A stretch of 64,000 bases of DNA from Lobosporangium transversale (taxonomy: Eukaryota; Mortierellomycota; Mortierellomycetes; Mortierellales; Mortierellaceae): assembly GCF_002105155.1 (NCBI RefSeq), contig NW_019028982.1:704501-768500 (forward strand), given 5' to 3'. This document shows positions 49,095 through 57,867 of this stretch, in pieces. Position numbers and translations under genes: made by a program. How positions within the stretch are numbered: the first letter of the stretch is position 1; every line of letters begins with the position of its first letter. The notes under the pieces are model-generated. The model had not been told where the DNA came from. It saw only the letters and a list, made by a program, of their open reading frames with translations, and did not search any database.

Positions 49095-49828
49095 AGAGAG
49101 AGAGAGAGACAGAGAGAGAGTCAGAGGTAATGGCGTAACTAAGCTCTTTGCCACAGGATGTGTATGCAAATGTGGCACTAGATGTCAAAGATCAGCGATC
49201 CCACTGTTTTTGCCACTGGGTATGGTAACCTCGAAACAGTAATGTAAGTGGTAAGAACGCCACCAATCTTACTGGAAGAGAATAAAAGTAGAGACTCTCT
49301 AGATAAAAGCATCCGTGTTTGCACCTTTAATAAATTACAAGCATGAGACAAAGAGCTATAGCGCGTAAATATATAGTATATATAGTAAGTCTATGAAGGC
49401 TTTTTTTAATTTTTTTATTCACGATCTTTTACAAAAACCAAGTCGAAATGCTATGCAAAAAGCATATTGGTTTGTCAAGCGTGTTGCCTTTACCATAGCA
49501 ATCCTTCGCCCAGTAGTAAATGAAAAAAAAAGGAAGAAAACAATCTCGGTCCATGAGCTATAAAACTGGTGTTTGGTTTGCATTCTATTGCTTCTTTACC
49601 TCGCTGTCTTCTCTCTTTCCGCTGGTTCTTTCTCCTCTATACCATACCACTGCAATCCTTTTTTGCAAACATATATCAGAACACAGACGCTTCAGCTTCC
49701 ACATCGCGTTCAAGAGTAAGAGCAGCACTTTACAGTTCATGTCAAACGTTAGTCCACTGGACAATTTTGGCTCTTTTCACATCCTAATATACACATACGT
49801 ATACATACACGCAATCACCTTATATTAG
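48767..49828. other. Intergenic region with GA microsatellite
   Basis: About 1.06 kb. A long (GA)n tract with a few GG and AC interruptions spans 49046-49120. No gene is seen. Confidence 0.65.
49046..49120. repeat. (GA)n microsatellite
   Basis: About 75 bases of mostly GA dinucleotides. It generates open frames on both strands that are not genes. Confidence 0.95.
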
Positions 49829-50590
49829 ATGAACCCTAACCAGGCCTCCCGTAGAATTATTGGTTCGTTCTACAGCGCGCTTTTGCAGCTAGGCAAGTAT
49901 GATTTGAACCATTTGCCGATGCAAGACTATCCAACTTGGGCAAGACGAGTAGTTCATGCTGAACGCAAACGGCGTAAAGACAAAGGAGTAGAAATGCCAA
50001 CAAGGTCTGAAAGGAGAAATATCCTAGATTTCGGCGAGGGGATTATTTCACAACCAAATGGCGATCAGCAAGGGTCAGTTGGCGATGACCAACAGCAGCT
50101 CACTAAGCAGAAAAAGGGGAAAGCCCCAAAACCGACTCCGGAGGAGTTTGATGGTGAATACCTTCATACTTACGTTATTGATGAAGTAACGTACGACGTC
50201 GTCTATGATAAAACCCTCAGTAGGACTGATGGGACACTTACTAAGAGAAACAGCAATGTCTGGGGACACTTTGTCTGCAAAACAGAGGATTGCGGGGAAC
50301 GTAAATGGGACTCATCCGTTATCGCCACCAACCTGAGGTTTTGCAGGCCTCGCAAAGCTTACAAAGTCACGCTCCATGCTCAGAAGTGCAACCAATGCGA
50401 GCAGTATGCGGAGCCTATTGTGGAAGTGACGACCTTAGTTAAAAGAGTAGTTTATGTGTTGGACTTGTGGATGGGCTTCAGAGCCAAAGAGCCTCGTAAA
50501 GATAAGGAAATCAAATCCGATGGCCCTCATGATACTGAACGCTGCCATGGATGTGAAGTAAATGAGTGTCCATATGCAGAAAGGGAATGA
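49829..50590 (+). CDS. 3CxxC-type zinc-finger protein A
   Basis: A single-exon protein of 253 residues. The C-terminal half (about 110-253) matches the zf-3CxxC family: DGEYLHTYVIDEVTYDVVY, then G-x-F-x-C-x4-C (GHFVCKTEDC), KWDSSVIATNLRF, the YKVTLHAQKCNQCEQY CxxC, LDLW, and a terminal GPH...RCHGCEVNECPY. About six Cys could bind zinc. The N-terminal 110 residues are basic and disordered, with no recognised domain or signal peptide. The vertebrate members of this family are receptor-transporting proteins (RTP1-4); the fungal function is unknown. Two divergent paralogues lie at 55743-56729 and 57171-57632, and a dynamin-like GTPase lies between A and B. A candidate poly(A) signal, AATAAA, is near 50634. 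Confidence 0.85.
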   Translation: MNPNQASRRIIGSFYSALLQLGKYDLNHLPMQDYPTWARRVVHAERKRRKDKGVEMPTRSERRNILDFGEGIISQPNGDQQGSVGDDQQQLTKQKKGKAPKPTPEEFDGEYLHTYVIDEVTYDVVYDKTLSRTDGTLTKRNSNVWGHFVCKTEDCGERKWDSSVIATNLRFCRPRKAYKVTLHAQKCNQCEQYAEPIVEVTTLVKRVVYVLDLWMGFRAKEPRKDKEIKSDGPHDTERCHGCEVNECPYAERE

Positions 50591-50849
50591 GTTATGATAT
50601 ATCTAGGCCCTTTCATATTTGTGGACATTTACAAAATAAAAGAAGGAAAAAAGAAGAAAAAAAAAGCTTTCCTGGTGTCATTTCAATGCAGAGCTATGGC
50701 GCGTAGGCCAATCCGGGATGAGATAATTGTTGACTGAATGATCTTGCCAAGCAATTTGGAAATAATCCGTTGAGGTTAGGTAGAAGACAAATCTGCTTAA
50801 TAATTAAGTGACCTTACTATCAATCCCCTTGATTATGAAACTGAGCAGG

Positions 50850-50881
<32 letters not shown>

Positions 50882-51591
50882 AAGAAGGAAAAAACTAGTT
50901 TGAGCCTACGTTAGGGTCCTCGCCAAAAGTATTCTTTCATTGTTTTTAAATTGGCTTTTTTAGAGTTCGAGATACCGTCCTACGATGGGTGAATCATGCA
51001 TATTAGAAAATTTCGAGGAGTGCATGCCCCCTGATTGGCGAAGGCCCTTTTTTTCTTGTTTGTTGACAAGGCACAGAGCGCAAAATAAAATCGTTTGATG
51101 GCTTAAAATGGAAACAGGTGATTTTATTTTATCACAAAGTACAGCCCTCAAGGTATAAACTATGGCCACCATTTAAGTCTCTCTTTCGCAATATTGACCA
51201 AAAGAGTATATGAACCCGCTCCCCTATTAAAAGCCAATCCATCCAATGGCTTGAAGTGGATGTGGGGCGAACGTTAGAAAATAATATACAGCCTTTTTTA
51301 CGCACTGCAGCATAATTTCGCATAATGGGAGTTCTTTTGTCCTTGTGTGTGGTTATAGTATTTGTATTTTTAAGATAATCATATGCCTGACAAGTAGCGC
51401 AAGTGGTGCGGTTGCTACCTTGCCTCTGTTTGCTTATTTGTTTATTTGATCAGCTCTTGATGGTTTGTTGTCGCGCTTAGTTGTTTCACACATTGTGGTG
51501 TATTGTTTCGAAGAAGATGATGTTTGAGACGCTTAGGAGGAAAGGTTATTCAAAAGATCGGATTGTTTGTTGCAGCAAAAAGGTGCTTCTT

Positions 51592-51698
51592 TTTGGTCAC
51601 GACATAATTCATTTGTTATATTTTAGAATAACCTGTGCCTCTGAATGAGAATATAACATAGTGATATAGATTAACAAATGAATTGTGCTGTGACCAAA
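51592..51698. repeat. Imperfect inverted repeat, 27-bp arms, 53-bp loop
   Basis: The left arm 51592-51618 (TTTGGTCAC...) and the right arm 51672-51698 (...GTGACCAAA reversed) match at 24 of 27 positions. The outer ends are TTTGGTCA and TGACCAAA. It could be a MITE-like remnant or a hairpin. No coding is seen inside. Confidence 0.75.
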
Positions 51699-51711
51699 CG
51701 AACCGGACAAT
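51691..51711 (+). repeat. Copy 1 of a 21/22-bp repeat flanking the dynamin gene
   Basis: It reads TGACCAAA, C, GAACCGG, A, CAAT. A second copy in the same orientation is at 54132-54153, and they agree at about 19 of 22 positions. This copy overlaps the right arm of the inverted repeat. Confidence 0.6.
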
Positions 51712-51877
51712 ATATCAGTCACATGTTATTAATACCGATTACCAAGGCAGATCCCCCGCGGGATGATCGATTCCCAATTTCACACGCACAGGTCCATGGT
51801 ATCTGGTGATTATGTGTGGCAGTAAGTGGAGGCACAACTTTTTTTTTTTTTTTTTTTTTTTTTTTGTTGAGATCTAG

Positions 51878-51886
51878 TATATAAAG
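51878..51886 (+). promoter_or_regulatory. TATA box of the dynamin-like gene
   Basis: TATATAAAG lies 60 bp before the start codon and just after a 25-base poly(T) tract, a layout typical of a fungal promoter with a short leader. Confidence 0.6.
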
Positions 51887-51945
51887 AGTGCTGTTTAACT
51901 TTATGAAAAACTAACCTTCAACTTCATTGATCCATTCCATACACC

Positions 51946-54038
51946 ATGTTCGAGAAAACAGAATATCAAAACTTCATTGACAAAGTCAATAAGATCCGAA
52001 GCTATGGATTGAACAAGATGCTGACTATACCACAGATCGCTATCCTAGGCGATCAGTCGAGTGGTAAGTCAAGTGTCCTGGAAGCCCTGACAAGGCTCTC
52101 ATTCCCTCGAAATATCGAAACATGGTAAGATTTACGCTCTTGGTTATCTTTTTGTACATGTTTAGTTTTGACATGTACATCTTTACATTTACCTAACGAA
52201 CGCTTTCCTTCGTCTTTAGTACACGCTTCGCCACACAAGTAAGCTTGCGCCAAAGTCCGCGAAAAGAAATGTCCGCTCATATCGATGGCGAAGCTGCATT
52301 CAACAAGCAATACCAGGCGCAAGAGGCGGATTGGAATATCCATACAATTATTAGCGATGCAAATAGAATTCTATGCTCCTATGTAGAGATTAGCGAAAAA
52401 GTGCTTGAGATCACCATCTCTGGTCCTACATTGTCACCTCTCACTGTCATTGATCTTCCCGGTTATATCAATACAACCGTCGATGGGCAGGACAAAAGCA
52501 TAGTGGAGACCATCCGCACAATCAACACCAAGTACATCAAAGACAGTCGCACTATCATCCTGGCAGTAGTTCCTGCTAATGTGGACCTGAACAATATTTT
52601 CGTGCTCGGTGAAGCAGAACGCTACGATCCAAAAAACGAGCGTACAATCCCCATTGTGACAAAGCCCGATACCGTAGAGCCAGACCTGCTTCCCAATTTG
52701 ATCCAAACAGTGCTTAACAAACGCAAGCAAATGCGCCTAGGATACCTCGTCATGAAGAATTCAAGCTACAAAGACATTGACATTCCTTGGGAAGAGGCCA
52801 AAAAACGAGAGGACGAATTTTTTAAGTCGTCGGAGCTGTGGAATCAGGTGCCGGTTACAAGAAGAGGCCGAGTCCATGTGAAGGAGTTCTTGGGTGATCT
52901 CTTATATACCCATATCAAGAAGGAATTGCCGTTCCTGAGAAAGGATATTCTTGATATGATCAAGGAATGCGAAGATGAAATCACCAGCATGGGCCCACCA
53001 GTGTCGAGCATCGCCACAGCTAAGATTAAATACATTGACAATGTCATGAAGCTCAAGTCCTCGCTCATCGCACTTCTCGACGGCAACTACACCTTCGAGT
53101 ACATCAACCAGAACAAACCAAGTCTGGAAAACCAAGATTCAGTGAGCACTGGCCACGGCGATAGTGAAGATGACATGGTGCCCCTTTCTCTCGAAGAGAG
53201 TAGCCATACCTTCCTTCGCTCGTCGTTACAAACCCTGTACCAGCGATACAATGCTGTGATGAACAAGGACAAGTATATACTTGAAAAGGACAAAATTAGT
53301 GAGCTGGTTCTTCGTTACAAGGGAAAAGAGCTACCCGGATTTATCTCGTTCACCACTTTCACACAGATTTACATGGAAACATTAGTTCGATGGAGCGACA
53401 TGACCAAAGTCCATATCGCCAATATGCACCAGTATTTGTACAAGGCCATCTCTAGGTTCATAGCATTCACCGCAGACCCTCTTATCAAAGACACACTTCT
53501 AATAGAATTCGACAGATTCTATAGCTTACAGATAACAAAAATTGAGAGCGAGATTGAGAGCATCTTCATAGACGAGGACACACCTTTCACGATGAACAAG
53601 TATTATTACGATAACATCCTCAAAAGCAGGAAAGCAAAGGCGGAGCAGAAGATAGCAGAACTGGCGAAATTAGGCACTACACCCGACGAATACACCGCCG
53701 AGTATATCAAAAAACTTTTAGAACAACAATTGGAGTCGTATGGCAATCCCTCACAAATATCTGATGTGAACTATAACGAGGAACTTGCAGTTGAGGACCT
53801 ACAAGAGCAATTGCGGTCTTACTGCAAGGTGGTCCGCAAGCGAATTGTTGATGTAGTTCTTCAACAAACTATTGAGCGGCATATGATAAAGCGAATTAAC
53901 CTCTATTTTGAAATGTTAATCGCTGTCGACGAAGATACAATTTCGAGCCGACTCGTGGAGCCACCAGCAAAGCAAGAACGTCGGCAAGAACTACAAGACA
54001 AAGTAGCGGTCTTACGCAAGAGTCTGCTTGCATTATAG
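51946..54038 (+). CDS. Dynamin-superfamily GTPase (no PH or Pro-rich domain)
   Basis: Dynamin-like GTPases assemble on and remodel membranes. Two exons, 51946-52124 and 52220-54038, give 1998 nt and 665 residues. The intron lies in the switch-I codon of the family's CTRF motif (ETC|TRFATQVSLR). The G motifs are complete: G1 GDQSSGKSS at 35-43, G2 Thr in CTRF at 61, G3 DLPG at 138-141, and G4 TKPD at 207-210. The middle/stalk region follows, and a GTPase effector domain closes the protein (VVLQQTIERHMIKRINLYFE onward). PH and Pro-rich domains are absent, the layout of Mx and of many fungal dynamin-related proteins rather than of Vps1 specifically. It has a TATA box at 51878 and AATAAA near 54090. 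It is flanked by short related repeats. Confidence 0.93.
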
Positions 54039-54517
54039 TATTTTATGCAGCATCCATTGAGTCAGAGCCATTTGTGTATTGATTCTTCAAATAAAGTTGT
54101 GGAAAAAAAACACTTGCGTGGGCAATTGGCCTGACCAAATTGAACCGGGCAATGTTACATAAGCTTTTTTATTTTTTTTATTTTTTTATTTGGAGCCTTG
54201 GAAGATTTAGTCTTCGCCTCTTGAAGTCGAGAGGGCGCTGAACATGGGGGGCAGGTCCACGTGATATTGTGCTGTCCAATGATATGTTTGGCTAGCACAG
54301 CAGTAGACTAGAGTCACTAGACTATCTTTTTAGTCTTTTCGGTACCGAGGACCGTGCAAACAATTCTCTTTAAATAATGCACTTCCCGTGTCGCAACTGG
54401 ACTACTATCCCTTGTCCTTCTTTACTACCATCATTTTGATTTTAATCCAGGACACATTTTTTGTATCCTATCAATCAACTCTTCCCTTATCATTCTTTTT
54501 TTTTTATATATATTTAA
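54039..54517. other. Intergenic region
   Basis: About 480 bp with the second copy of the short repeat (54132-54153), TTTTTTTA repeats near 54166-54190, and T-rich sequence before the next gene. No gene is seen. Confidence 0.6.
54132..54153 (+). repeat. Copy 2 of the 21/22-bp repeat flanking the dynamin gene
   Basis: It reads TGACCAAA, TT, GAACCGG, G, CAAT. It lies about 95 bp after the dynamin stop codon, in the same orientation as copy 1. Confidence 0.6.
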
Positions 54518-55015
54518 ATGGAAGCAAATGAAGATCACAATCTCGAACATACCAAAGTCACACCTGATGATGTGGTGGTCATAGAAGCGCCCCAAGGAAA
54601 AGGAGGACGGAGTTCTTTGCCAATCATCGGAATCTTCAATAAGAACAGCATCATGGAAGACAACGCGGTACTTCGACAATTTAATGACGCTCAGGGTGGC
54701 TGCAGTGAGCAGACTAATTACTTATTATCGAGACAGACAGCAGAGGGTCCGTGGTTGTGGGAGGACGAATTGCTTTCGTCCCTTGGCCTTATCCCTAGCT
54801 TTACAGCGCAGTCGATGGAGGTCCAAGATACCAAATCGTTGTCAGGAACAATTGCGGCAACTGCATTGGTCCTAAAGTACTTTGATAAGCAGTTGAAAGA
54901 CGATTTAGAGCTATGGACAGATAAGTTCGCAAAGGGAGGAGCTTGGTTGCTCGGACAAGTGGGACCAAATAGGCTGGTGGAGCTTTTAGGACAAGCTGAG
55001 GAATTGATTTGTTGA
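54518..55015 (+). CDS. Short protein resembling the C-terminal region of VIT/VWA-domain proteins
   Basis: A single exon of 165 residues, start at ATG 54518 after a TATATATATTTAA stretch. Residues about 60-165 (LLSRQTAEGPWLWEDELLSS, TIAATALVLKYFDKQLKDDL, AWLLGQVGPNRLVELLGQAE) resemble the C-terminal repeat-like segment that follows the VIT and VWA domains in fungal inter-alpha-trypsin-like proteins (L..Q...G.W.W...L...LG... and TA.AL..L......E.W......A..WL). The VIT and VWA domains themselves are absent, so this is a stand-alone fragment or a remnant of a larger gene. The 60 N-terminal residues are polar and unknown. The match is from memory of the family pattern and needs a profile search. 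AATAAA is near 55056. Confidence 0.5.
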   Translation: MEANEDHNLEHTKVTPDDVVVIEAPQGKGGRSSLPIIGIFNKNSIMEDNAVLRQFNDAQGGCSEQTNYLLSRQTAEGPWLWEDELLSSLGLIPSFTAQSMEVQDTKSLSGTIAATALVLKYFDKQLKDDLELWTDKFAKGGAWLLGQVGPNRLVELLGQAEELIC

Positions 55016-55742
55016 ATTTTTTTTAAAATCTTTCTAAATGTTTCATTCTAAAGTCAATAAACAGTCAGATTTTTCGTGGATACCATCTCGCGTGCTTACG
55101 CGAAGTTTCATGCTGCTTCGACACAAAAGCTCCGCCGTTTCTGTTATTTTTTTATTTTTTTATTTTTTATTTCTCAGCGGGCGCTCTTCCTAAATAGCAT
55201 CAGTGTTTCCAGCTGTAGTAAAAATGACTTTTATTTAGAGGCACCGGACAACAGATCTTACACAATACTTCGATTCAAACTGCCATTAAGGCTTTCAGGT
55301 TTTGTAATGTCTCTGTTCTGAATTTACATTAATGCCTCTAATACTAACATAGATGGTGTTTTATACATATATGCAAAAATCGTTTTATCCTTCGTTTTAC
55401 GTCAGTTATGTTTTACATAAAAACCGCATTATCACGAACACGAAAAAGAATAAAATGGGTTGTTACTTGTCGACATTAGCAAGGAAGGCTTCTAGGAAGG
55501 AAAGAGGCGTTTGATCACTCCTAGCGTTATTGGGAGCTGGTTCGCCTTCTACATTCAGGCAAAAGGAGTGAGTCGTAGCGATAGCGATTTATTTACTTAT
55601 TTTTTTATAGCTGTTATTAATCTATGTGTGCAACCGAGAGAGGATGGTGGCCCTTTGTAAAGTAGCCGTTGTAATAGCCGCTTTGGGATCCAATGTGGCT
55701 CCAAGCCGCAAGGATGTTAACCTTTTGCTTGTGCGCCCTGCT
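55016..55742. other. Intergenic region
   Basis: About 730 bp between the stop codons of two convergent genes. I see an AT-rich stretch with a TTTTTTTA repeat at 55146-55170 and no credible gene. Confidence 0.6.
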
Positions 55743-56729
55743 TCATTGCGTAGGCTGATCTATCCCATCTCTGAAGCAAATGAGAGTCAAGTCTGTTAAG
55801 CTTATTCTCCGTGCCGTAACACCAAAGTTTATGAGAAGTAAGTTATTTCTTTTACCTTGTCTCTTTATAAATGGATACCTGCACTTGCCCACTTTGCATC
55901 CATAACAACGACTAGACTGATGAGGGCCGAGGGTTATAAATGGGCCGCGATCGCAGATAATCTTGTCCCTTACATCCTTCCACAAATCTAACGCAGAACA
56001 AACCCGTTTACAGTAGCTTTCTGCATCAACAGCGGGCACCATGTATCTTTCACATTTTCTGCAACTTTGGGCATAGAGCGTGACCTTGTAGGAGTTGCTG
56101 CTTTTAGAAAACCTTAGATAGGTGGCGATACAGGCTGATTGCCAACTGTGTCCGTTGCATGTTGATGTTTTACAATTGAATTTTCCGAAGATACCGAGGT
56201 TCCTTTTAAGCAGATGTTCATCGTCATCAATGGGATCTTTAGCGTAGAAAATCTGGTATGTTACTATTTTGATCAAATGAGTATGAAGGTGCTCACCGTC
56301 AACCTCTTTAATCTCTTCAAATTCTTCAACCTCTTTTGGAGTAAGTGCCTCAGGCTTTTTCTTTTCCTCTTTGGCGAGTATCTTCTTTGCTGATTCTGGC
56401 TCATCTTTGGTAGACCTCCGGTCCTTAGCTGCTCTTTGTTGGCTAACATCAGTTTTGTCGTCGCTATCACCCCTAGGCTTTAAGTGCTTCGAATGGACGG
56501 CGTTTGCAGAACCAAGGCTTGTTTTTGCAACATCAATATCTACTGTTTGTTTAGTCCCTTGATCATCAGATCTATCGTCTTTAGTATTAACCTTTCGTCC
56601 GACTATGACTGTATAGTAGTTTTGTAGCGGCCAACAGTTCAAATCATTCTTATTTCGGCTCCTCAGATTGTTGAGGGTTGGACCGAAAAGACTACGGTTA
56701 GGGCGGTGAAGCCAACGTAAGGAGTTCAT
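55743..56729 (-). CDS. 3CxxC-type zinc-finger protein B
   Basis: An open frame of 328 residues from ATG 56729. Residues about 145-280 repeat the zf-3CxxC pattern: DGEHLHTHLI..VTYQIFY, GKFNCKTSTC, HSWQSACIATYLRF, YKVTLYAQSCRKCERY, LDLW, and GPHQSSRCYGCKVGKCRYP. The N-terminal 140 residues are charged and probably disordered (Lys/Glu-rich near 110-140). The last 48 residues have no counterpart in the paralogues. An in-frame GT-AG segment (GTAAAAG to AACAG, about 62 nt) there could be an intron, so the true end is uncertain. The copy is clearly homologous to A and C but divergent, so duplication is not recent. Confidence 0.8.
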   Translation of the reverse strand: MNSLRWLHRPNRSLFGPTLNNLRSRNKNDLNCWPLQNYYTVIVGRKVNTKDDRSDDQGTKQTVDIDVAKTSLGSANAVHSKHLKPRGDSDDKTDVSQQRAAKDRRSTKDEPESAKKILAKEEKKKPEALTPKEVEEFEEIKEVDGEHLHTHLIKIVTYQIFYAKDPIDDDEHLLKRNLGIFGKFNCKTSTCNGHSWQSACIATYLRFSKSSNSYKVTLYAQSCRKCERYMVPAVDAESYCKRVCSALDLWKDVRDKIICDRGPFITLGPHQSSRCYGCKVGKCRYPFIKRQGKRNNLLLINFGVTARRISLTDLTLICFRDGIDQPTQ

Positions 56730-57170
56730 CTAAAGTAGTTTAGATTTAACGAGTTTATAAAACCTAGTTTAGCCAGCGAACTTTGCAGCGTGATCGGCAA
56801 ATATTCTTATAGAATGTTGGTTACAGAGGTTTCTTTCAATACAGCGGTTGTTTCTGGCAATAATGAGGGAGCTCTTTTTTTCTTTTTTTTTTTTTTGTCT
56901 TTCCTGATTAGCGAAGAAAAGCTGGTTTTTTTTAAAAAAAAAAAAATAAAAAAAAAAAATAAAAAACTACAGGCAGTGAGTGAGATGCACTGATGAAAAC
57001 GGTGCTTCAAGTGATTAATCATTCTCGCGCCGTGGGAAACTGATATTCACCATACTTCTGATGTAGCATTATGCATTTCAGGCGACAAGGCCTTGAAGTC
57101 CGATAGCGATATTAGCAGTGAATTCTCTCTCTCTTTTTTTTTTTTTTTTTTTTTTACTTGTGAAACCAAG
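56730..57170. other. Intergenic between divergent 3CxxC genes B and C
   Basis: About 440 bp between the start codons of two divergently transcribed paralogues, with poly(T) at about 56876-56896, poly(A) near 56934-56966, and poly(T) at about 57134-57155. Both promoters probably lie here. No clear TATA box is seen. Confidence 0.55.
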
Positions 57171-57632
57171 ATGCCCAACCGATCCCATGCGCGCAAGACC
57201 ATCGATGGAGCATTTCTCCATGCCTATATTATGGGACAAGATTCTTACCCTATTTCCTACGACCAGCATATCCGCGCTACAAAGTATAGAGCACTAGCCA
57301 TCTATGGCTCATTCACTTGCCAGTCACTTAGTTGCGCTAGTCGCACTTGGACCTCAGGCATCATCGCCACTGAACTCAAATTTTCGAATGTTGACAACTC
57401 GTACCACACGACTATCCATTCACAGAGATGTAAGGACTGTGAGCAATATGTAGAGCCATCGGTCAATATAGACGATTATACAGAGAAGATACTGTGGGTC
57501 TTGGATTTGTGGAGAGGCCACAGGAAAGCGATAAAACAGACTGATAATAGAAGTTCGGATGGGCCTCATGGCGATGAACGCTGTCATGCATGTGTCGTTG
57601 GTTCGTGTCCTTGGAAGACCAGAAGACGCTGA
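57171..57632 (+). CDS. 3CxxC-type zinc-finger protein C
   Basis: A compact single exon of 153 residues, nearly the bare domain: DGAFLHAYIM..SYPISY, GSFTCQSLSC, TWTSGIIATELKF, YHTTIHSQRCKDCEQY, LDLW, and GPHGDERCHACVVGSCPW. ATG 57171 is chosen because the open frame upstream is only a poly(T) read-through. The N-terminal extension of A and B is absent. The tail is convergent with the H+-ATPase gene. AATAAA is near 57744. Confidence 0.85.
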   Translation: MPNRSHARKTIDGAFLHAYIMGQDSYPISYDQHIRATKYRALAIYGSFTCQSLSCASRTWTSGIIATELKFSNVDNSYHTTIHSQRCKDCEQYVEPSVNIDDYTEKILWVLDLWRGHRKAIKQTDNRSSDGPHGDERCHACVVGSCPWKTRRR

Positions 57633-57867
57633 AAGCCGGCGGTTGAGGAACCAATAATAGATATCTTCGCATCAACTTCAAAACAATAGCACATCCAAGA
57701 AAGCCATCTTTGGAGGAAAGATCAATATTGCAACAACATGGTCAATAAATTGTAAATTTCACGTCAATGAAGGCATTGAATACCTATTTTCATGTTGCAC
57801 GAAGCGTTTATTCACAGCATACGATAATATTTTACAATAAAAAAAGCAAGGGGATCATTCTTCCTCA

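Larger units (their letters stand above)
50591..51945. other. Intergenic region with an inverted repeat
   Basis: About 1.35 kb upstream of the dynamin-like gene, with poly(A) at about 50850-50879, an imperfect inverted repeat (51592-51698) and poly(T) at about 51839-51865. No gene is seen. Confidence 0.6.

Noticed and set aside
51750..51800. Hairpin-like CCCCCGCGGG with GATCGATTCCC, checked as a tRNA
   Set aside because: No cloverleaf with anticodon and acceptor stems could be drawn, and no proper A and B boxes were found.
57093..57170. Upstream extension of 3CxxC protein C
   Set aside because: It begins at a non-ATG codon and runs through a poly(T) tract as poly-Phe. ATG 57171 is the better start.
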